Assembly (NCBI GenBank): GCA_022495005.1
Contig: JAGYXB010000437.1
Location: forward strand, 1,116,001-1,180,000
Direction: 5' to 3'
DNA: 64,000 nt
Source: Rhyacophila brunnea
Taxonomy: Eukaryota > Arthropoda > Insecta > Trichoptera > Rhyacophilidae
Translations under genes and position numbers: made by a program
Part shown: piece by piece, positions 36,033-46,428 of the stretch
How the letters are laid out: each line of letters begins with the position of its first letter
How positions within the stretch are numbered: position 1 is the stretch's first letter
Notes under the pieces: generated by a model
Databases searched by the model: none
What the model saw: only the letters and a program-made list of their open reading frames with translations
Told to the model about the DNA's origin: nothing

Positions 36033-36650
36033 GGTTAGAATGTTACATTCTTAAATTTTGTGAATTATTCGTTGAATAAAAAAGTATTTAATTAAAAATT
36101 ATTAGTAAGTTCAAGGAAGCTACAACACTAAAATATCCTGGAGTGGTCCATGACGTCGGGTAATAATTAAAGTAATACCTACTTTAATTTAACAGTGGTC
36201 TCTGTTCGTGGGCGTGAAACCCGAGTGATGCTGGTTCGATTCCTGCGAGGTGTCTTACTTTTTTTAAAAGATTTTTTCTATTGGTTATAATACATTATTT
36301 TCTCATAAGTGTTTCACAGTTTAGTTAATTAATTTTTGAGTGATCCTTGATGTCGGCTAATTAATAAAGTAATGTAATACTTTGATTTACAGTACAAAAG
36401 TTGATTGCCAATAATAAGTAACGCAATTTAGAAAGCGCTTTAGACAGTATAATAAAAACCATTAGTTAAAGTTTGTCGCTATTAGATAAAATACCTATAG
36501 CATAGTGGTCAGTGCACGTGGGCACGATTCCAGAGAAATGCAGATTCGAATCCTGCTGGGTGTCGTTCTTTTATTTGTTTCTATCGGTTTTTTTATTATA
36601 TATTATTTTCTCAGAAGTGTTTTCAAATAATGTATGTTCAATTTAGATAA
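36033..36650 (+). mobile_element. SINE family A, tandem pair
   Basis: Two successive units each end in a tRNA-like segment: first GTGGTCTCTGTTCGTGGGCG with GCTGGTTCGATTCCTGCG (about 36190-36250), second AGTGGTCAGTGCACGTGGGC with GCAGATTCGAATCCTGCTGG (about 36500-36560). Both continue into TTTTCTATTGGTT or TTTCTATCGG and TCTCAGAAGTGTTTTCA-like 3' landmarks. The B boxes are close to GGTTCGAATCC. Confidence 0.65.
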
Positions 36651-36659
36651 TAGTATTCA

Positions 36660-36955
36660 CATTAACTAAATAACACCCAAAAAAGTGTCAAATTTAAAAA
36701 ATATATATAAGTTCATACACTTTGTTTTGACAACTCCAGTCGCACGAAATTCATAAATCCAAACAATATTAAAACAAGAAAAATAATACTTACTCGTGGT
36801 TAATGTCACTATAGTTGGCTAAAATGGCCAGGACATAATATATCAACAGCGCCTGAAGATGCCGAAAGGCGAAACCCTGATCGCAAAAAATTAAATGGAA
36901 TAGTACAAAACTTAAATCAGTTAGAATATATCATATATTGTGGTTTTTGTTTTGC
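36660..36955. other. Spacer, nothing recognised
   Basis: No feature is supported here. Confidence 0.4.
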
Positions 36956-36959
36956 ATTG

Positions 36960-37290
36960 TTTCTTATTTTATTTTTTATTTTATTTATTAAGAAAACAAA
37001 CAGTTACAATATATTGATTACAAAAATTTAAAATATAATAATGAAAAGTTATTGCAACCAGCAAAGTAAGTTTCCATGTACACACTACACATTATAGTAT
37101 AGTTAAGCCTAACAAGATAGAGAGTAAGAATAACATAAATATAAAGAAATTATATAAGAAAATTACACGAGAAAAATGAGGAAAAATAATGAATAATTAA
37201 ATTATATACAAAAAAAAATAACATAAAAAAAATATATGTACTTATAAGTATATATATATATCTATTTATACAAAAAATGTTTTATGAAAA
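36960..37290 (-). repeat. Jockey-like LINE 3' UTR, second copy
   Basis: AAAGTTATTGCAACCAGCAA, AACATAAATATAAAGAAATT and GAGGAAAAATAATGAATAAT match 20960-21210 almost base for base. The T-rich start is the reversed poly(A). The coding part is absent. Confidence 0.75.
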
Positions 37291-37294
37291 GTTA

Positions 37295-38510
37295 TAAATA
37301 ATGATAAATGTTACGTTAATGTTGTTCATGCATAAGTGCTTAAAATGTACAGTATTTTATTAGCCTAGGACCTAGATATATCTTAGAAGAAAAATATTTA
37401 AGTTATGCTAAATGCATACTGAGATTAAATAAAAAGCTTTTATCTTCAAGATCTTCAAATAAGCTTGTAAAAAGTCGTAAATTTTTATTATATTTGGAAT
37501 ACAATCGCCATTCTTTGCAGGAATTGACCGAACGTGACCTCTATAATATAGAGGAATTCTTTAACGGCCATTTTCTTTGTATTGTGTATTTAACAAGTAC
37601 CTAAACTTCTCCGTCAAGAGTGTAAAGAAGAAAGCCATTAGCTAATCCTCTTTAGAAATAAAGAAAAGTCTCGGATGTATCACAGAATAATACAAGATTT
37701 AACTAAGTGTTAATAACCATCGTATTTAACTTTGATTGCTTTTATATTCGAGACTGAATATTATAAAAAGACATTTGCACCACAAAAATAATATTTGCGC
37801 TAAATGGGATTTTAACATTCCGTACAAGTACAGATCTTGTAATGAAATCGTCGGTCCCAATTAAAAAAGTCGGATCTACAAAATGCTACTTTTCAGTACG
37901 AGCAATCAAAGATGTTTTTATCCATAAAATATCACTTATGTACTTTGAACTACAAGGAAAAGACACTGACGTTTCAATCAGCTATTTTCTTGCTGTAGTC
38001 AGATTAGGTAATATCTAAAAACGTTTCTCCACGACGTCAAAATACCAGAAAAATCTCATCATTTCTTATATAATAATATATATATATTATTTACTTTCGT
38101 AGTTAGACTGAAGCAGAAAACTAGAGATACACATAAGAAAAAAGTAAAAAATGTTTTTCCTTAGGGCTATCCTACGGTCGCATCTTATTATCGTACCGCA
38201 TATTTACCATATTATACAAATATCGAGAAGCGATATCAAAAATTCAGCCCTAAGCCAGTCCTGATAAAATTCGGAAGTAGGTAGTGCTAAAAATAAAAAC
38301 TGTTGTTTATTTCATTCAATTTATTTGTATTTGATTATAGAGTTATCCGGAGGGGCACACGTGGGAATAAGTAACCTTTCACTAATACAACTTACGAGTA
38401 CAATCAACAAGGTAAACTTTTATTGATTTACTAGAAAATATTACCAGGTGGCAGTATCATATTTCAACATTTTTATACGTCTTTTACCTGTCTTCCTCTC
38501 TTTCATACGT
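37295..38510. other. AT-rich intergenic DNA, nothing recognised
   Basis: No frame or repeat pair is supported here. Confidence 0.4.
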
Positions 38511-38564
38511 GTACCTATACGTATCCGGAAATTTGTACGTAAACAGTTCACCGCAGGACACTTA

Positions 38565-38904
38565 GGTTCGTTTCAGACGGGACACCGGTGTCGCACTCGT
38601 ATATAATAAGGAGTTCTTTGTATTCGAATGAAGGGGCCTTTCTATGATGTTTATGAATGCCTCAGAGCTAATAAGTCAACGCGTGTCCGATGCTCTTTTC
38701 CGTCGGCCGCTACATTCTTAAGCCGCTGATACACTTGTTTTTATTACCGCAGCCAGTTTTATATTCTAATTTAGAACGCGAAATTATGCGTTGACTCATT
38801 AGCTCTGGGCGTTTATTAACATAATACGATGACCCGTTTATTCGAATACAAAGGCCTTCTATATCATATCAAGCGCGACACCGGTGCCCCGTCTGAAACG
38901 GGCC
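38565..38904. mobile_element. Harbinger-like MITE with TTA duplication
   Basis: Starts GGTTCGTTTCAGACGGGACA and ends, inverted, GGCCCGTTTCAGACGGGGCA; arms of about 125 bp share ACCGGTGTCGC and TTTGTATTCGAAT. TTA flanks it on both sides (38562-38564, 38905-38907). Copy B of the host MITE gives the empty site GGACACTTATTCGTGCGCC, confirming a 3-bp TTA duplication. Confidence 0.88.
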
Positions 38905-39050
38905 TTATTCGTGCGCCGCAGTACGTGAAACATAAGTTCGTTTAACATTTAATCAAATGACGAGTTCTTCGTTGAACATTTCACCGTGGAGTATATTTGT
39001 ACGTATGCTACGACATGTGGCGAATTTTATGAGATGTCTTTACTAGGTTA

Positions 39051-39093
39051 GGTTAGGTTAGGTTAGGTTAGGTTAGGTTAGGTAAGGTTAGGG
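39051..39093 (+). repeat. TTAGG tandem array within a MITE
   Basis: About eight GGTTA units, then one GGTAA variant and GGTTAGGG. It sits at the centre of a Mutator-type MITE whose other copies have about two (8274-8293) and five (30252-30279) units. Confidence 0.9.
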
Positions 39094-39300
39094 TTAATCT
39101 AACCGGAACAGTACTATTTGCAAAATATTGCCGCATTTTGTAAGATACGGACAAATGTATTCCACGGTGAAATGTTCAACGAAGAACTCGTCATTTGATA
39201 AATTAATGTTATACAAACTCATGTTTCACGTACTGCAGCGCACAAATAAGTATCCCACGATGAACTGCATACGTACAACTTACATGTAACCGTACCCATA

Positions 39301-39884
39301 TGCTCTGTTTATGTGAGCTGCTGCATTAGCCTGGTGTAGTAGAGTATTTTTTGTTGAATCTCCTAACTTTGCCGAGCACGACATTACTGAACTAGTTCAT
39401 TTATATTCTAATGGATTTAAGTTTTGTACTATTCCATTTGAATCGTTTTTTGCGACCCGGGTTTCGCCCTTCGACATCTTCAAGCAATGTGTACACTCAC
39501 CAAAAGGCAAATAAATACTTACCACGAATACTATTAACTCTAACTTATATAACAAATCAATATAAAAAAGTAGGTAAAAACTCCATTACCTACCTATCAA
39601 GTCAAAAGTCAAAATAAAAATTATTAACAAACAAAATAAATTATGAATAGTTGAAGTGTTTGTAAAAAAAACCCTACCCTTACGCTTTTAGGCTTGTAAA
39701 TTTAAAATTTGAAAATTTTAAAATGCAATACGCAATATTTTTTCAATAGTTTTTGGAAGTCAGAAGTGAATTTAATTATTCAATTGCTTGATATCCATAA
39801 CTCTATGATAGCGAGGAATAATTCAGTTTTGACAACCAAATTCAAGTGATTTGCCGACTCTACTGGTGCCCTATGTTATAATTT
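39301..39884. other. Intergenic DNA, nothing recognised
   Basis: The 68-codon frame at 39411-39617 has no motif. Confidence 0.4.
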
Positions 39885-40690
39885 GTGACATGAAGTCACC
39901 CGACGACATCACGTAATTGTGACGTAACCTCAATACACGCACCGAGGCGAGCCGCCCAAGCACACGGCTTACCATAGATATTATTATGCTGAAACACCTA
40001 TTTGTGTATGGGGACAATGAATAACACCAGTATTAGGCATAAAGCCCACCAACGCGGCGCTCGGTGCGCTCTCTACGAAGTAGGCCCCCTCCCACCCGCG
40101 CATTACCCTTCACCTATGTAATAAGGGGCTCAAGAAGTACAAAATAATTATTATTATCAGCGTCTCTCATAACAAAGCAATAAAAAGATTATTAAATTTC
40201 TCGGGGCTTGTAATTAATATTCACGATGACATCATTATACCAGCGAAATATCGGACACGCAATAACTAAACAAAGAGTTCACTGTTATTAAATAATGGCT
40301 TCTCGCCCGTCTATCGACGACGCTGCCGGAAGCGTGATTTTGCTTCTGTGTTCAATGAATGGACTATGTTGTATTTTCGTTAATTCGTATCGCTGAGAAG
40401 CAAAAAAACGATGAATTATGGGGCAGGCGGGCACAATACGTCGTCAAATCCAGTGTGCGCTGGCGTATTTGATTACGTTGTATTTTCGATGATTTACGCG
40501 CCACTTTTGCGCGAGAGCCCCACTTGCTGCGTTAAGTGGGTTTTACGCCTTAGAGTAGCGTTAATTTCTCGAATGCGATTGACTCATTCCAGTAGTACGT
40601 CACAATGATGTCATATGACGTCATGTCGACCGGGCGACTTCAACTCGCAAGTTACAACATAAGGCCCCTGGTCTGTCACGTATATCTCAA
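39885..40690. promoter_or_regulatory. Candidate promoter/enhancer with a CRE/AP-1-like cluster
   Basis: This stretch is visibly richer in G+C and CpG than its flanks and shows no transposon termini. It contains a perfect palindromic CRE, TGACGTCA (40616-40623), a CRE half-site TACGTCA (40596-40602), an AP-1-type TGACTCA (40580-40586) and, at its left end, ATCACGTAATTGTGACGTAA (near 39906-39926). These are consensus sites of bZIP factors (CREB/ATF, AP-1). The next recognised + strand gene is the receptor, whose ATG is about 4.5 kb downstream. The role as promoter, first non-coding exon or enhancer is inference; no TATA box or initiator can be assigned. Confidence 0.35.
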
Positions 40691-40819
40691 ACTCTGTCCT
40701 TAGTAAATATTATATATTATATATACTACAGAGATAGACTACTTATGTCTGGTCAAATCGATGTTGATTGGGTAATATAAATAAATTTAATCTACATTTT
40801 ATATTAAAGCGTATATCTT

Positions 40820-41035
40820 AACATACGTAATTTGAAAACACTTGTGAGAATTATATAGCCACTAGAAAAAATCTTTTTGAAAAAAATACATTGTACGAAT
40901 TGTAAGAACCGCTAGATAATTAGATATGTCACACATAGCTCAGTGGTCAGATCACACGCGCGCGAATCCCAGGGAGGCGGGTTAGAACCCGCTGCGTGTC
41001 GATTTTTTTAAAATCATGTTTTCATTGAATATATA
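40820..41035 (+). mobile_element. SINE family A, head-to-head pieces, interrupted on the right
   Basis: A reversed 3' piece (AATTTGAAAACACTTGTGAG ... CACTAGAAAAAATC) is followed by a direct tRNA-like segment with the clearest A box of the family (TAGCTCAGTGG, 40937-40947) and a B-box-like GGGTTAGAACCC. Its 3' continuation appears at 42665-42760 beyond a nested LINE. Confidence 0.6.
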
Positions 41036-41166
41036 TTTCAGACATCCGTCCTCACACGGGCCCAATTGGTTATGGAGATCTGATAGCAACCGAAGCCAAC
41101 TTTGCGGCATTCGAGAAATTTGCAGCGTCGTATGGAGAGCGAGATAGTCCCAACTCCTCTGTAGAC

Positions 41167-42388
41167 CAGTGTTGCCAACCGTACTATAATTATAGTAGTT
41201 GTACTATAATTTTTGTCTGCGTACTATGTACGATATAAAACAGGTATAGTACGCCCAAAATACTATAATTTTGAGAAATCGGAAATAAAGTTGCGAATAG
41301 AAGAAAAACAACGTCAAAATAATCCGTGAGAAGCAAAAAAATAAATAATCCCTATGTCTAAAAAAAGGTGACGTTAATTACTTAACACAGCGATTTCCAA
41401 ACTGGGCGGAGCGGAGTGTTGCAAAGAGAGGCGCGAAAAGTTTAACACAATTAATGTAACCACAGGTTTGCAGTTTGCAAATGCATAGTTCATAAAACGG
41501 CCGCTAGTTATAAACCACACAAAAAAACAGTCCTATAAAAGGTTGTTTGCAAACCTCAAATATGGAGACTAATTTTATATTCCCTCACTTCTATACTATT
41601 GTGAGCGCAATGACTATCTCGTAAAAAAATTAAATAAAAGGGTCAAATTATTCATAATGTTGAAATTTGAGGCAAATTTGTTTAGGAACAATAATTTTGT
41701 TGTTAAACTTGTCTATTTGGTTGAAATTTAAAAAAAAATTGAGTGAGTAAATCAATCCAAGGACCACTAATGCATTCACTGATTTAAAACGACAAAGTGA
41801 AGGCATTCATAACAAATTGGAGCTTAGGAAATCAAAATGACAAAAAAAAAGTTCGCCATGTCTCCACTTTTAAATGATTTCTACACCAGATATATTAAAG
41901 CAAACAGAAATCTATTTACTGAGTTCTTGGTTAGTTTGCTAATGCACTTTTCACATAATTTTATTAATAGCAAAAAAAAGTTTGGATTAATACTATTGAA
42001 ATTGATTGTGCTAATAAACAAGCACATTCGTCAAAAAATAATGTAATATAAGTAGTAAAACCTTGTTTATTTTTTTTTCATTTTTGTATTCTTAAGTAGG
42101 TACATTTTTGACTATTTAAAAAGGTGTCTGTATTATTTAATGAAATAAGGGGGGTGAGGCGCCTAGATTAGATTTTTTAAAAGGGAGGCGTAGTAACATA
42201 AAGTCTGGAAACTACTGACTTAACATTTGAATTTTGTCTAAAAAAACAAGACGTTAATTACCCCACGTTTAATTTTTTGAAAATGCAGAAAATTATTGGT
42301 CACTCAACGCGTACTATATTTTTTGCCGAAATACTATAATTTTGAAGGCACTGTACTATAATTCCACTTTCAAAATATGACAACACTG
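41167..42388. mobile_element. hAT-type MITE with GTACTATAATTT subterminal repeats, split by another hAT
   Basis: Ends CAGTGTTGCCAACCG and ATGACAACACTG are inverted. CTGTAGAC is duplicated exactly at 41159-41166 and 42389-42396 (8 bp, hAT signature). Subterminal regions contain repeated TACTATAATT motifs in both halves. Removing the nested element leaves about 384 bp without coding capacity. Confidence 0.88.
41388..42217 (+). mobile_element. Second hAT element nested inside the first, 8-bp TSD
   Basis: Ends CAGCGATTTCCAAACTGGGC and, inverted, CAGTAGTTTCCAGACTTTAT. ACTTAACA is duplicated exactly at 41380-41387 and 42218-42225. The interior retains a decayed transposase segment on the + strand: LFRNNNFVVKLVYLVEI near 41680-41728, and KKKFAMSPLLNDF near 41840-41880, resembling ZBED-type hAT transposases in order. 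The catalytic and C-terminal parts are not intact. Confidence 0.85.
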
Positions 42389-42664
42389 CTGTAGACTCAT
42401 CCATTTCAATTCGTGACACTCAGTATGCGGGTACACAGGGCGCTTAACGTCAGCGGACAGCAGAGCCAGTCCAAAAAACAAAAAAAAATCTTTCATAATT
42501 TTCTTCTTTAAGCACTAGGGCGCATGGTTGCACCATCACTAGTCGTGCGGCTCCATCTCGGGACGAAATGAGCACTCAACGTTTAAAGCGTCATGGAAAG
42601 CGGCCGTGCATATCCACGGCTGTGCATATAATATGACGGGTGGTGGTGGGAACTTTAACGTAGT

Positions 42665-42760
42665 AGGTGTTTTCAAATCATGTATATTCAATAAAGAATG
42701 ATACATTCTTTCATCTTGTGAAGTATTTGTTGAATAAAAAATATAGTTTAGGTATCTCTT
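42665..42760 (+). mobile_element. SINE family A 3' part (continuation)
   Basis: GTGTTTTCAAATCATGTATA, TTCAATAAAGAATGATACAT and TCTTGTGAAGTATTTGTTGA are the 3' landmarks of family A. They continue the element begun at 40910 across the nested LINE. Confidence 0.6.
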
Positions 42761-42764
42761 AATA

Positions 42765-45050
42765 TTAAAAAGATACTTTACACACACAATATACGAAATT
42801 TGACATTTAACTATTACCAGCTGAAAAAAAAAACGAATGAAATTTCCAACGAGAAATACGCACGTTATAAAATTCTCTTTGCTACCCCGTACACGTCAAG
42901 TTCAGATCCTGGTAAAACTAAATTTCGCCATGCGAAATAGCTTGTTTTTTAATTGTTTTATTTATTTGGTGAAATTATGGAAAAGTCAGTCACACAAAGA
43001 TTTAATGTATATTGCAATGGAAAACGTACAACTGCATCTCCTAAAAATAAGAAATCTCCTAAAAATACCATGTCTTATTGCTCCTTTAATAGATTCTGCA
43101 TATAAGGTACTTTAGAAGTATACACACTCTTATACCCTGGTTCCTATTATGTATCTATGCTCTAATATCTTCATAATTTAATAAAATTGTTTCTCTTTTT
43201 TTTTCAGATACATTGGAAAAAGAATATAAATAAACACATTATTTTATAATAATTTAACAAAAAAATACAGTGATTATAAAATTAATACTATTATAAAAAT
43301 ATAAATTGTTTAATTTTAAATACACAATCAAAACGTTGCGTCAATATCTGTCATTAACGATAATGCGTGTTGTAAAAATAAGTTTTGTGACTGGATGGAT
43401 TAATTTTTTTACATAATTTATAAAATATAAAAGTTATAAAATGACTAACTTCAAAATGTAGATAAAATGTGTAAATTACGTAAAATTTTTAGGTACTAAA
43501 TTATTTTAACATTCCTATTTTATTTAAAATTATGCGGTATGAATTTGTGTAGGTACTTATAAAAACTACGATATAATTTTAAAAACAAATGAAGTTACAT
43601 TTAGCTAAGAAAGTCTGTTTTAAGTAAATATTAGTTTGAAGTAAACAGTAAATTGATATAAAATGATATTGTTTTTAATTAAACTAGAATTTCAATTAAT
43701 ATCATGAGGCGTTCAATCAATATACAAGATCTAACTCACGGTAATATTTATATTATATACGGATATCAAATCAACATCGTAAATCAATTTTAGACAAATA
43801 ATAATGCTAAGCAAAGAGTCTAGAAATGATCTAAATGAATAAAAATCTTTTAAGTATCTAACCAAATTCTACCACCATCCTTTATGAAAAAAGATAATAA
43901 TAAAGATAATAAAAAAAATACACTTTAAATAAAAATTAGAAACTCATAACGCCACTGTCATATTATATAGTGGATGAAACGGATGAGAATTAACATTGGC
44001 TGTTTTAATATCATTTAATCTATAGTAGTTGTTCGATGATTTTATAGCCCAGTACTACAGCTCTCAACATTATTAGATGAAAAAAAATTGACTATTGGTT
44101 AGTTTTAACTTTGTTTAGAATTAAAAAAAATAATATAGTTTCACAGTTTGCAATTTTAAGCATTTCACAAAACAATAATTTACATGATTATTCGTCACAT
44201 ACTATTAAACCAATAAACAAAAAAAAACATTCAATCAATCATCGCAAATCTTCTGATAATGTCGTAATAAAATTGTAAATACCTATACAATTAAAAATAG
44301 AGCATTATCAAATCTTGTAAAATTTTAATTTGAATAAAAAATTAGTATATCTACTTAATTCGGTACATATTGTGATGGCAAACGGTTATAACTGCTGTTT
44401 ACACAATTTTACAGGAGAGTAAAAACAAAGTTTTGAAATAAGTCTGACAATTAGTTAGTTTATAAGATAGGTATATTGAAGTATTTTATATCAGAATAAG
44501 TGAAATTAGCATCCCAACACAAACCTTTACACTTACTTATCATTTACTTGAACAACCTTTATTACAACAATCTTTACGAAGATTGAAGCTTTATTGTCAT
44601 CTTGCATTTTAAGCACATATTATATTTATTTTCGGTATATCAACTTTTTTCACATTTGGTCAGATGCAGATATCTTTCAACATAATCACCGCTAACCTTT
44701 TAATTACTACATTTAAATAACACGTTAATTATATCTAATGGCCAACGACTCCAAACTCGCCAGTCACAGTGTTAGGACTAAATGAGTAAACGTTACTTTG
44801 TGACCAATAACGTTGCAGCTCTACTATTTTGCCACAACAAAGAATATACAATTTGGAACATAATATTATGGAAGACAACTAAAAAAGTGAAAAACTGCAG
44901 TTATAACCGTCTGCCATCACAGTATCGAATTAATAAATTTTTATTACTAAATCATATTGATTTCATTAAATTTAAATATGAGATAAAAAATAATACGTTC
45001 TAAAATATATATATTTTTAAATAATTAATAAATTAATATTTACGTTTTCA
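42765..45050. other. AT-rich DNA upstream of the receptor exon, nothing recognised
   Basis: Short frames at 42837-43115 and 44782-45003 lack motifs. No TATA box can be singled out in such AT-rich sequence. An upstream receptor exon could be hidden here. Confidence 0.4.
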
Positions 45051-45051
45051 G

Positions 45052-45159
45052 GGAGATAATAATTGAATGCAATTATGACTGCATTTTGTAATTTTAGTGA
45101 AAAAAAAATATAACATAAAAATATTTTTTTAATATGATCGGGTAATTAAAAGATTTAAA
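45052..45159 (+). promoter_or_regulatory. Probable 5' UTR of the receptor with three short uORFs
   Basis: A plausible splice acceptor (TACGTTTTCAG, AG 45050-45051) precedes the start codon by 108 bp, suggesting that the coding exon begins with 5' UTR spliced from an upstream non-coding exon. An alternative acceptor is TTTTAG near 45097. Three short upstream reading frames are visible: 45067-45078 (three codons), 45075-45113 (twelve codons, overlapping the first) and 45134-45145 (three codons). If the leader is used, these could dampen translation. The acceptor is inferred, with no transcript evidence. Confidence 0.45.
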
Positions 45160-45445
45160 ATGGATGCGATGGGTGCAAATGATACTCTGGGCAATGACTC
45201 CTCGTTGTACGACTTCGCTTCCTTGTTCAGTGATTTGTCCGCGACACCGTCGGGCTCGTTCCACAATGCCTCCGCGGGGAACGCGACTTCCGACGAGCCC
45301 AGCTTCATCCTCCCTTGGTGGAGGCAATTGCTGTGGAGCGTATTGTTCGTCGGTATGGTGTTCGTGGCTGCTGGCGGAAACCTCATCGTCGTGTGGATTG
45401 TCCTCGCGCACAAGAGAATGAGGACCGTCACCAATTACTTCCTGG
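45160..45445 (+). CDS. TkR99D: Tachykinin-type neuropeptide receptor (GPCR), first coding exon
   Basis: Encodes residues 1-95 of a class A G-protein-coupled receptor for tachykinin-related peptides, acting in the plasma membrane of neurons and gut/endocrine cells (role from family knowledge). The extracellular N-terminus has N-glycosylation sequons at N7, N12, N36 and N41. The family signature [12 protein letters not shown] leads into TM1 (about residues 57-82) with the conserved GN pair (N74), then the first intracellular loop [11 protein letters not shown]. The ATG sits in AAAATGG, a good context, and no longer in-frame start is visible. The exon ends at a GTAAG donor (GT 45446-45447), leaving one base of a split valine codon that exon 2 completes. 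I see no frameshift or stop. Placement in the 99D rather than the 86C class rests on remembered similarity. The gene is incomplete because later exons lie outside the window. Confidence 0.93.
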
Positions 45446-45587
45446 GTAAGGCGACAATTTTTTTAATAACGCAATCTAAAAACCGTATTTTTATTCATAA
45501 GTATTGTATGTTTTCTGTGTAGCAAGTATATCTCAATTCAAGCTCGGGCTTTAATGTACCTACAATAGCAAACCCTTATCATCTGCC

Positions 45588-46418
45588 CATCAGTGGCGAG
45601 GGGTGGACGTAGGCTGTTCAGATTCTACATAAATAGCGCACACTAAACTTTATCAATCATACTTATTTGTTTTCATTAAACTAAGGATACCATTTGAAAA
45701 TGGCGCTGGTTAGTTTTTAAAACTAAATTAAACCCTGCCTAAATCAAACCAAAATAATTTAGGCATGCTAAGGAAAATCCTACAAAAATAGTGAATACTT
45801 CTCTGTCATACTTATTTGATTTCGTTGAATTAAGAATACATTACAGATTTTATTCGTTAGATTTTTTAAATTCACTAAACCCTACGTAAATCAAACCATA
45901 ACCGATAAAAAATATTCTTATATTATATCTATAAAATATTTATCCTTTAATGGCATAATTTTATAGATAAGGCGGCTCTCGTGGTGCAGTTCGAAAGGCG
46001 CTGGCCTTCCCGAGAGTTCTGGGTTCGATTCCTGGCGAGTACACACAATTTATATGTGATTTTCTCTGGGTGTTTGTAATTGTTCAAAATTACTAAAAAC
46101 TACCTTGTACTAAAAAGCAAGGACATGGTTATTAATAATTCTAAATATATATATATATATATATATAGGTGAATGAACGAATATTTTTTTACTATTATCT
46201 ATTATGGCTTGGATTAGGAAAGGTTTGATTAAATTTTAAGTACCGACAAACACTATCTGCACAGTCCAATGGAAACAAAATCGTCCAAATCAAAATCAAA
46301 GTCGTTCAACTGACAACGTTGAGTGTGCACTATTTATGTGTTATTTAAATATGGTAATTAAAAGGTTAGCAGTGATTGTATAAAAAGCATATCTCTACCC
46401 TTCGCCTTTTAACCACAG
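45588..46418. mobile_element. MITE (GGCGAAGGGTG family) carrying a SINE, in intron 1
   Basis: The left arm CAGTGGCGAGGGGTGGACG ... GCGCTGGTTAGTTTTTAAAA matches the left arm of 3191-3775. The right arm ends CTCTACCCTTCGCC. A SINE of family B occupies 45968-46170. Confidence 0.65.
45968..46170 (+). mobile_element. tRNA-derived SINE family B, best copy
   Basis: A-box-like TGGTGCAGTTCG and B box GGTTCGATTCC (46022-46032) lie in a tRNA-like head. The body TGTGATTTTCTCTGGGTGTT and tail ACCTTGTACTAAAAAGCAAG, GACATGGTTATTAATAATTC are followed by an (AT)n tract at 46146-46167. Copies or fragments are at 2935-3085 and 18978-19027. Confidence 0.75.
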
Positions 46419-46428
46419 GGTGAGCTTA

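Larger units (their letters stand above)
38520..39291. mobile_element. Mutator-type MITE, copy C, with nested MITE and TTAGG array
   Basis: It begins CGTATCCGGAAATTTGTACG and ends GTACAACTTACATGTAACC. The flanks GTACCTATA (38511-38519) and GTACCCATA (39292-39300) match at 8 of 9 bases. It carries about eight TTAGG-type units at 39051-39093 and a TTA-flanked 340 bp MITE in its left arm. Confidence 0.88.
41041..42662 (+). pseudogene. LINE C-terminal and 3'-terminal fragment, interrupted by a hAT element
   Basis: The left part ATCCGTCCTCACACGGGCCC ... GAAATTTGCAGCGTCGTATG corresponds to the VRPHTGPI...EKFAASYG region of the remnant at 56491-56853. After the hAT insertion (41167-42388) and its 8-bp target copy, it resumes TCATCCATTTCAATTCGTG and runs to GGTGGTGGTGGGAACTTTAA, the family's 3' end. 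No intact frame remains. Confidence 0.75.

Noticed and set aside
39051..39093. TTAGG array as a telomere or chromosome-fusion point
   Set aside because: It lies at the centre of a MITE with its own ends and target duplication, and the same position in two other copies also carries such units.
45094..45434. Minus-strand and alternate-frame open frames over receptor exon 1
   Set aside because: Shadows of the receptor frame; only the + strand frame from 45160 has the GPCR sequence and consistent splice phase.
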